From assembly GCA_965203795.1 (NCBI GenBank), contig OZ241915.1:1674001-1738000 (forward strand): a stretch of 64,000 bases of DNA. Reading direction: 5' to 3'. The DNA comes from CBDBBY01 sp965203795. GTDB lineage: Bacteria; Pseudomonadota; Alphaproteobacteria; Rhodobacterales; Rhodobacteraceae. Numbering within the stretch: the stretch's first letter is position 1; each line of letters begins with the position of its first letter. The notes under the pieces are model-generated. The model worked only from the letters and a program-made list of their open reading frames with translations. It ran no database searches and was not told the DNA's origin. Below, one piece after another: positions 60,426 through 64,000 of this stretch. The translations under genes and the position numbers were made by a program.

Positions 60426-61589
60426 GTGGCTTGTTTTTCACACTTGATTCCCTTATGCGGCTTGTCGGCTCCGCGCAGCTTCGGCGCGGGACGGACAGGA
60501 GGCGGGACGATGCGGACAGGCGTTGAATTCGAGGTTTCGGACGAGCAGCGCAGGCGGCTCGAGGCGATCGCGAACGACGGCAACAGCAGGCTGAAACATG
60601 CGAGGCGGGCGCGGATCATCCTGCTGGCGGACCAGGGCCTGGGAACGATGGCGATCGCGGCCGGGACCGGCGCGTCGAAGCCGACGGTCTGGCGCTGGCA
60701 GGAGCGGTTCATGGAGGAGGGGGTGGACGGCCTGCTCCGCGACAAGACCCGCAAGCCGGGGACGCCGCCGACGCCGGAGGCGAAGGTCCGCGAGCTCGTG
60801 GAGACGGCGCTGGCCCCGCCGCCTGGCGGGGAGACGCACTGGACGGTGCGCGCCCTGGCGGCCGCGGTCGGCGTCGGAGCGTCGACGGCGCACGTCATCC
60901 TGACCCGCCACAGGATCGCGCCGCACCGCTGGCGGCATTTCAAGATCTCGAAGGACCCGGAATTCGAGGAGAAAACCCGCGACATCACAGGGCTCTACAT
61001 GAATCCGCCGGACCGGGCGGTCGTGCTGTCGATCGACGAGAAGACGCAGATCCAAGCGCTCGCGCGAACGCAGAAGGGCCTGCCGATGAAGCCGGGGCGG
61101 CCCGCCACGATGACCCACGACTACAAGCGGCACGGCACCACGAACCTGTTCGCCGCCCTGAACATCCTGGACGGGAAGGTCATCGGGCGACATGCCGAGC
61201 GCCACCGGAGCCGGGAGTTCATCGAGTTCCTCGACCAGGTCGACAGCACGGTGCCCGCCGGGCTGGCCATCCACGCCATCCTCGACAACTACGCCGCCCA
61301 CAAGCACGGGGCCGTCGGCGAATGGCTCGCGGACCACCCCCGCTGGACCTTCCACTTCACGCCCACGTCCTGCTCCTGGATGAACGCCGTCGAGGGCTTC
61401 TTCGGGAAGCTCGCCAGCCGCCGGCTCCGGCGCGGCGCCCACGACTCCGTCGAGCAACTCGAGAAGTCGATCATGGAATTCATCGAACTGCACAACGGGA
61501 AGGAGGCGAAAGCCTACAACTGGACGGCAAGCCCGGAACGCCTCATCGCCGCACGGCAAAGAGGGTACCATCTGTCTGAATCATGCCAA
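60426..61589 (+). mobile_element. IS630-type insertion sequence, complete
   Basis: A 1164-bp element flanked by TA on both sides (60424-60425 and 61590-61591), the IS630 target duplication. The ends are imperfect inverted repeats: GTGGCTTGTTTTTCACA on the left and, on the other strand, TTGGCATGATTCAGACA on the right, continuing to a shared TCCC/ACCC. One intact transposase gene fills it. It inserted 47 bp after tRNA-Ser. Confidence 0.82.
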
Positions 61590-61592
61590 TAG
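60510..61592 (+). CDS. IS630 family transposase
   Basis: A 360-residue mariner-like DDE transposase. An N-terminal helix-turn-helix pair covers LKHARRARIILLADQG and TGASKPTVWRWQERF, and SVGASTAHVIL-like GVGASTAHVILTRH forms the second. The catalytic residues are Asp in VLSIDEKTQIQA, Asp in HAILDNYAAHKH and Glu in NAVEGFFGKLASRRLRRG. The ATG at 60510 follows AGGAGG. The reading frame ends in CAA at the element's last bases, and the TAG stop is made of the TA target duplication plus the host G at 61592. The frame is intact. Confidence 0.93.
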   Translation: MRTGVEFEVSDEQRRRLEAIANDGNSRLKHARRARIILLADQGLGTMAIAAGTGASKPTVWRWQERFMEEGVDGLLRDKTRKPGTPPTPEAKVRELVETALAPPPGGETHWTVRALAAAVGVGASTAHVILTRHRIAPHRWRHFKISKDPEFEEKTRDITGLYMNPPDRAVVLSIDEKTQIQALARTQKGLPMKPGRPATMTHDYKRHGTTNLFAALNILDGKVIGRHAERHRSREFIEFLDQVDSTVPAGLAIHAILDNYAAHKHGAVGEWLADHPRWTFHFTPTSCSWMNAVEGFFGKLASRRLRRGAHDSVEQLEKSIMEFIELHNGKEAKAYNWTASPERLIAARQRGYHLSESCQ

Positions 61593-61612
61593 GTTCCGAT
61601 GCGGTCCGGAGA

Positions 61613-62494
61613 TCACGCCTCGTTGTCGAACGGGCGAGGCGTCACTAGGAAGACACCGAAAATTATCGCCGCCAAGGCCGACCAGACCCAGGCCGTATGG
61701 GTCTCGCCGAATATCGCGATTCCCCAGAACACGCCGCACAGCGTCACGAGATAGCCCGACTGGCTAGCGAACACTGGCCCTGCTTGCCGGATGAGATGCA
61801 CGAAAAGCGAATAGGCAGCGGCCGCTCCGACACCCAGCATCGCGATTGACGCCTCGAGTTCGCCCGGCGGGAAGCTGGGCACGATGAACTGGCCGGTGGC
61901 CAGAACCAGCGGAAGGAGTATCGCAGCCGAGAGCAGGTTCGCCGCGCAGACCAGCGCGACGGCTCCGAGCTGGATCGGCCTGTTCAAATCGACCGCGATG
62001 TTTTCCACCGCGTACGAGACCGGCGCGACGCAGGCGACAAGAACCCACGCGACCGCGGCGCGGTCAGGAAGGCTGCTCTCTGGAAGCACGAGGAGGCCGA
62101 CCGCAAATATCCCCACGACGATGCCCAGGATCCGTCGGGCAACGGCACGTTCCAAGCCGAGCGGCACTGCGAACAAGTAGGTGAGGATCGGAACCAGCGA
62201 TATCGTGATCGCAAGAATCCCGGCGTCGATTTTGCCGGCCACCCAGTAGATGACGACGCCCGGAATCAGAGTGCCAAGCAAGGCGATGAGGAAGATGAAC
62301 GTGAAATGCCGAGGCCTGATTCTCGTCGGCTTTCTCAACGCCCGCAGGTAGATCCAGAGGCCAACGCCCGCGAGCAGCGACTGCCAGAAGGCTATGCCGA
62401 ACGGCTCGCCGCCCGCGTCGGCTGCGATCTTGGCCACCGAAAAGTGCAAGCCCCAGACGGCACCGAGAAACGCGAGGATCAGCCAGTTGACCAT
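61613..62494 (-). CDS. EamA/DMT family transporter
   Basis: A 293-residue inner-membrane protein with ten hydrophobic segments in two EamA repeats. The first repeat starts VNWLILAFLGAVWGLHFSVAKIAAD and the second near AVAWVLVACVAPVSYAVENIAVD. The end has ETHTAWVWSALAAIIFGVFLV, a common DMT finish. Such carriers export amino acids or other metabolites; substrate is unknown. The stop lies 21 bp from the stop of the IS630 transposase, which converges on it. A 285-bp region separates its start from the divergent acyl-CoA dehydrogenase gene. Confidence 0.87.
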   Translation of the reverse strand: MVNWLILAFLGAVWGLHFSVAKIAADAGGEPFGIAFWQSLLAGVGLWIYLRALRKPTRIRPRHFTFIFLIALLGTLIPGVVIYWVAGKIDAGILAITISLVPILTYLFAVPLGLERAVARRILGIVVGIFAVGLLVLPESSLPDRAAVAWVLVACVAPVSYAVENIAVDLNRPIQLGAVALVCAANLLSAAILLPLVLATGQFIVPSFPPGELEASIAMLGVGAAAAYSLFVHLIRQAGPVFASQSGYLVTLCGVFWGIAIFGETHTAWVWSALAAIIFGVFLVTPRPFDNEA

Positions 62495-62779
62495 GTTCCG
62501 TCATTAATGCCCGCCAGCCCGGCCGGAAATGCCGGATTCGACCAGGCGCATTCCGAAGCCGTCAATCGTGTAGAATCAACGGCGGCATCCGGACGCTGGC
62601 CGCGCTTGGATTTGAGCAGCGGGACGGCGTTCGCGATCTCCGGCGATGCCGACTGGAGCCAGCCGGGAATCAAGCCGCGTCCGGGGTCTTGCCCCCGCAT
62701 GCGCACCAAAACTTGCAATTCCTGCGAGGCGGCCCACGAATTGCGGGGCGGAAGTCGATGCGGCCCGGGAGCCTCGAAC

Positions 62780-63943
62780 ATGGAACTGTCGGAAGAGCAA
62801 AGCCTGCTGGTCGCAACCGCAAGGCGCTTCGTAAGCGCGGAGCTCCTGCCCGTGGAAGACAAAATCGAATCGGACGGCCGGATCGAGCCGGGCGACGCCA
62901 AACGGATTTTCGAAGCATCGAAACGTCTGGGCCTTTACGCGCTCAACGTGCCCGCGGAATTCGGCGGAGGCGGCCTTTCGAACATTGACTGGATGCTCGC
63001 CGAAGAACAGTTCGGGCACACAACCGACATTCTGGTGCGCCGGGCGTTCGGCAACGTCTATGACGTCCTGCTTGCAGGAACCGAAGACCAGAAGCGGCGA
63101 TGGCTGGTTCCGGCGGCAACGGGTGAGCGCACCGGCTCGATCGCCTTCACCGAACCCGAAGCGGGCTCGGATGCTGCAGGCATCAAAAGCCGGGCGGAAC
63201 GCTCCGCAGAAGGCTGGACGCTCAGCGGCCGGAAGCAGTTCGTGTCCGATGCGCTTCATTCGGATTTCTTCATCGTTACCGCCGTCACCGGCGCCGACAG
63301 CGGTCGCAGCCGAATTTCAGCGTTCGTCGTCGACAAGGAAACGCCCGGACTGACCATCGGGGCCGACCAGCCGATGATGGGGCTTCGCGGAACGAGCCAT
63401 GCGCCGGTTTTCTTCGACAATGTCGAACTGGGTCCGGAAAATCTGATCGGAAAGGAGGGCGAAGGGCTGAAGCTGGCGCTGGAAACGCTGGGACGCGTCC
63501 GTCTCGCCCAGGTCGCGGCGCGGGCCGTCGGAAAGGCGACCCGGATTCTGCGCCTCGCGCTTGGCCATGCGCGCGAGCGCCGCCAGTTCGGAAGGAGAAT
63601 CGGCGACTTCCAGATGATACAGGCGATGCTTGCCGACAGTGCCGTCGACATCGCCTCGGCCCGCTCCGCCGTTTGGCGGGCGGCCGGGCTGCTGGACGCG
63701 GGAAGCGACGCGAGAGTCGAAATCTCGATGGCGAAGCTGCTTGCCTCCGAGGCGCTTGGAAGGGTCGCCGACCGCGCGGTCCAGATCCTGGGAGGATACG
63801 GCTACGCGAAGCCGAGCGCGGTGGAACGGCTATACCGGGACTCCCGCGTATTCCGGATTTTTGACGGAACCTCGGAAATCCACCGCGGCGTCATCGCGAA
63901 GCGTCTGCTTGACGGCGGTCCCGGCGTCTACGACGTGTGCTGA
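62780..63943 (+). CDS. Acyl-CoA dehydrogenase family protein
   Basis: A 387-residue FAD enzyme that oxidises an acyl-CoA to the enoyl-CoA. The three domains are complete: N-terminal MELSEEQSLLVATARRFVS, a middle beta domain with IAFTEPEAGSDAAG and WTLSGRKQFVSDA, and a C-terminal helical domain with ARERRQFGRRIGDFQMIQAMLADS and QILGGYGYAKPSAVERLYRDSR. The usual catalytic YEGTSEIQR is IFDGTSEIHR, so Asp362 stands where Glu is expected; the base may be displaced or elsewhere. The ATG at 62780 matches the family start; the frame is open far upstream but not coding. Chain length of the substrate cannot be judged. Confidence 0.88.
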   Translation: MELSEEQSLLVATARRFVSAELLPVEDKIESDGRIEPGDAKRIFEASKRLGLYALNVPAEFGGGGLSNIDWMLAEEQFGHTTDILVRRAFGNVYDVLLAGTEDQKRRWLVPAATGERTGSIAFTEPEAGSDAAGIKSRAERSAEGWTLSGRKQFVSDALHSDFFIVTAVTGADSGRSRISAFVVDKETPGLTIGADQPMMGLRGTSHAPVFFDNVELGPENLIGKEGEGLKLALETLGRVRLAQVAARAVGKATRILRLALGHARERRQFGRRIGDFQMIQAMLADSAVDIASARSAVWRAAGLLDAGSDARVEISMAKLLASEALGRVADRAVQILGGYGYAKPSAVERLYRDSRVFRIFDGTSEIHRGVIAKRLLDGGPGVYDVC

Positions 63944-64000
63944 CCGGGGCCCGCTTCGCAAAGGCGCGACGCGTTGCGCCGGAACGGACGTTTGCGAATC

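Noticed and set aside
1..64000. CRISPR arrays, rRNA genes, prophage modules
   Set aside because: No regularly spaced repeats, rRNA sequence or phage structural or integrase genes were seen.

Overview
This 64 kb window is high-GC chromosomal DNA, almost certainly from an alphaproteobacterium close to Rhodobacterales. The evidence is an aa3-type CtaD of the Paracoccus/Rhodobacter kind, the order glyQ - DUF6446-like gene - glyS - ppdK - SleB-like hydrolase, a SPOR-like/peptidoglycan-binding/trypsin-fold protein of a type I associate with that order, an alphaproteobacterial UbiH-like hydroxylase, and a Co-type nitrile hydratase operon. GTG and TTG starts and 4-8 bp start/stop overlaps are common. 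The reading rests on motifs and memory of protein families; no database search was run.

1-21 kb is mostly core genome: tmk (5' end outside the window), holB, tatD, an MBL-fold hydrolase, an AEC carrier, tRNA-Leu(GAG), lipB and ctaD on the plus strand; then yqeY, ilvC, a ubiH-like gene, glmM, a SleB-like hydrolase, ppdK, glyS, a DUF6446-like gene and glyQ on the minus strand; then a trypsin-fold exported protein.

21-39 kb is accessory and carbohydrate-related. It holds a broken VOC/PhnB gene, a TIM-barrel isomerase, a PfkB kinase and an aldo/keto reductase, then an ISKra4-type transposase remnant beside an AT-richer AAA ATPase gene. The main locus (26.8-36.8 kb) has a BtpA/SgcQ protein, an M42 (SgcX-like) hydrolase, an FGGY kinase, a complete sugar ABC importer (Tat-exported binding protein, two permeases, UgpC-type ATPase), a RbsD/FucU mutarotase and a ribokinase-type enzyme. 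It looks like one uptake and breakdown pathway for an unidentified sugar. It ends at a decayed ISNCY-type transposase and an intact IS1182-type element with 12-bp inverted repeats and a 5-bp target duplication.

39-57 kb has two tandem TbpB-like lipoproteins and then a nitrogen-acquisition stretch: Co-type nitrile hydratase (alpha, beta, accessory), glnB-glnA behind two NtrC-like dyads 20 bp apart, and two Dpp/Opp-type ABC importers with a nitrilase-superfamily amidohydrolase between them.

57-64 kb is a second plastic region: about 1 kb of non-coding or decayed DNA with a perfect palindrome, an AT-richer two-gene module of unknown function (a small protein plus an ImmA/IrrE-like protein lacking HEXXH), tRNA-Ser(GGA), a complete IS630-type element whose transposase stop codon comes from its TA target, an EamA transporter and an acyl-CoA dehydrogenase. 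No CRISPR array, rRNA or prophage structure was seen.
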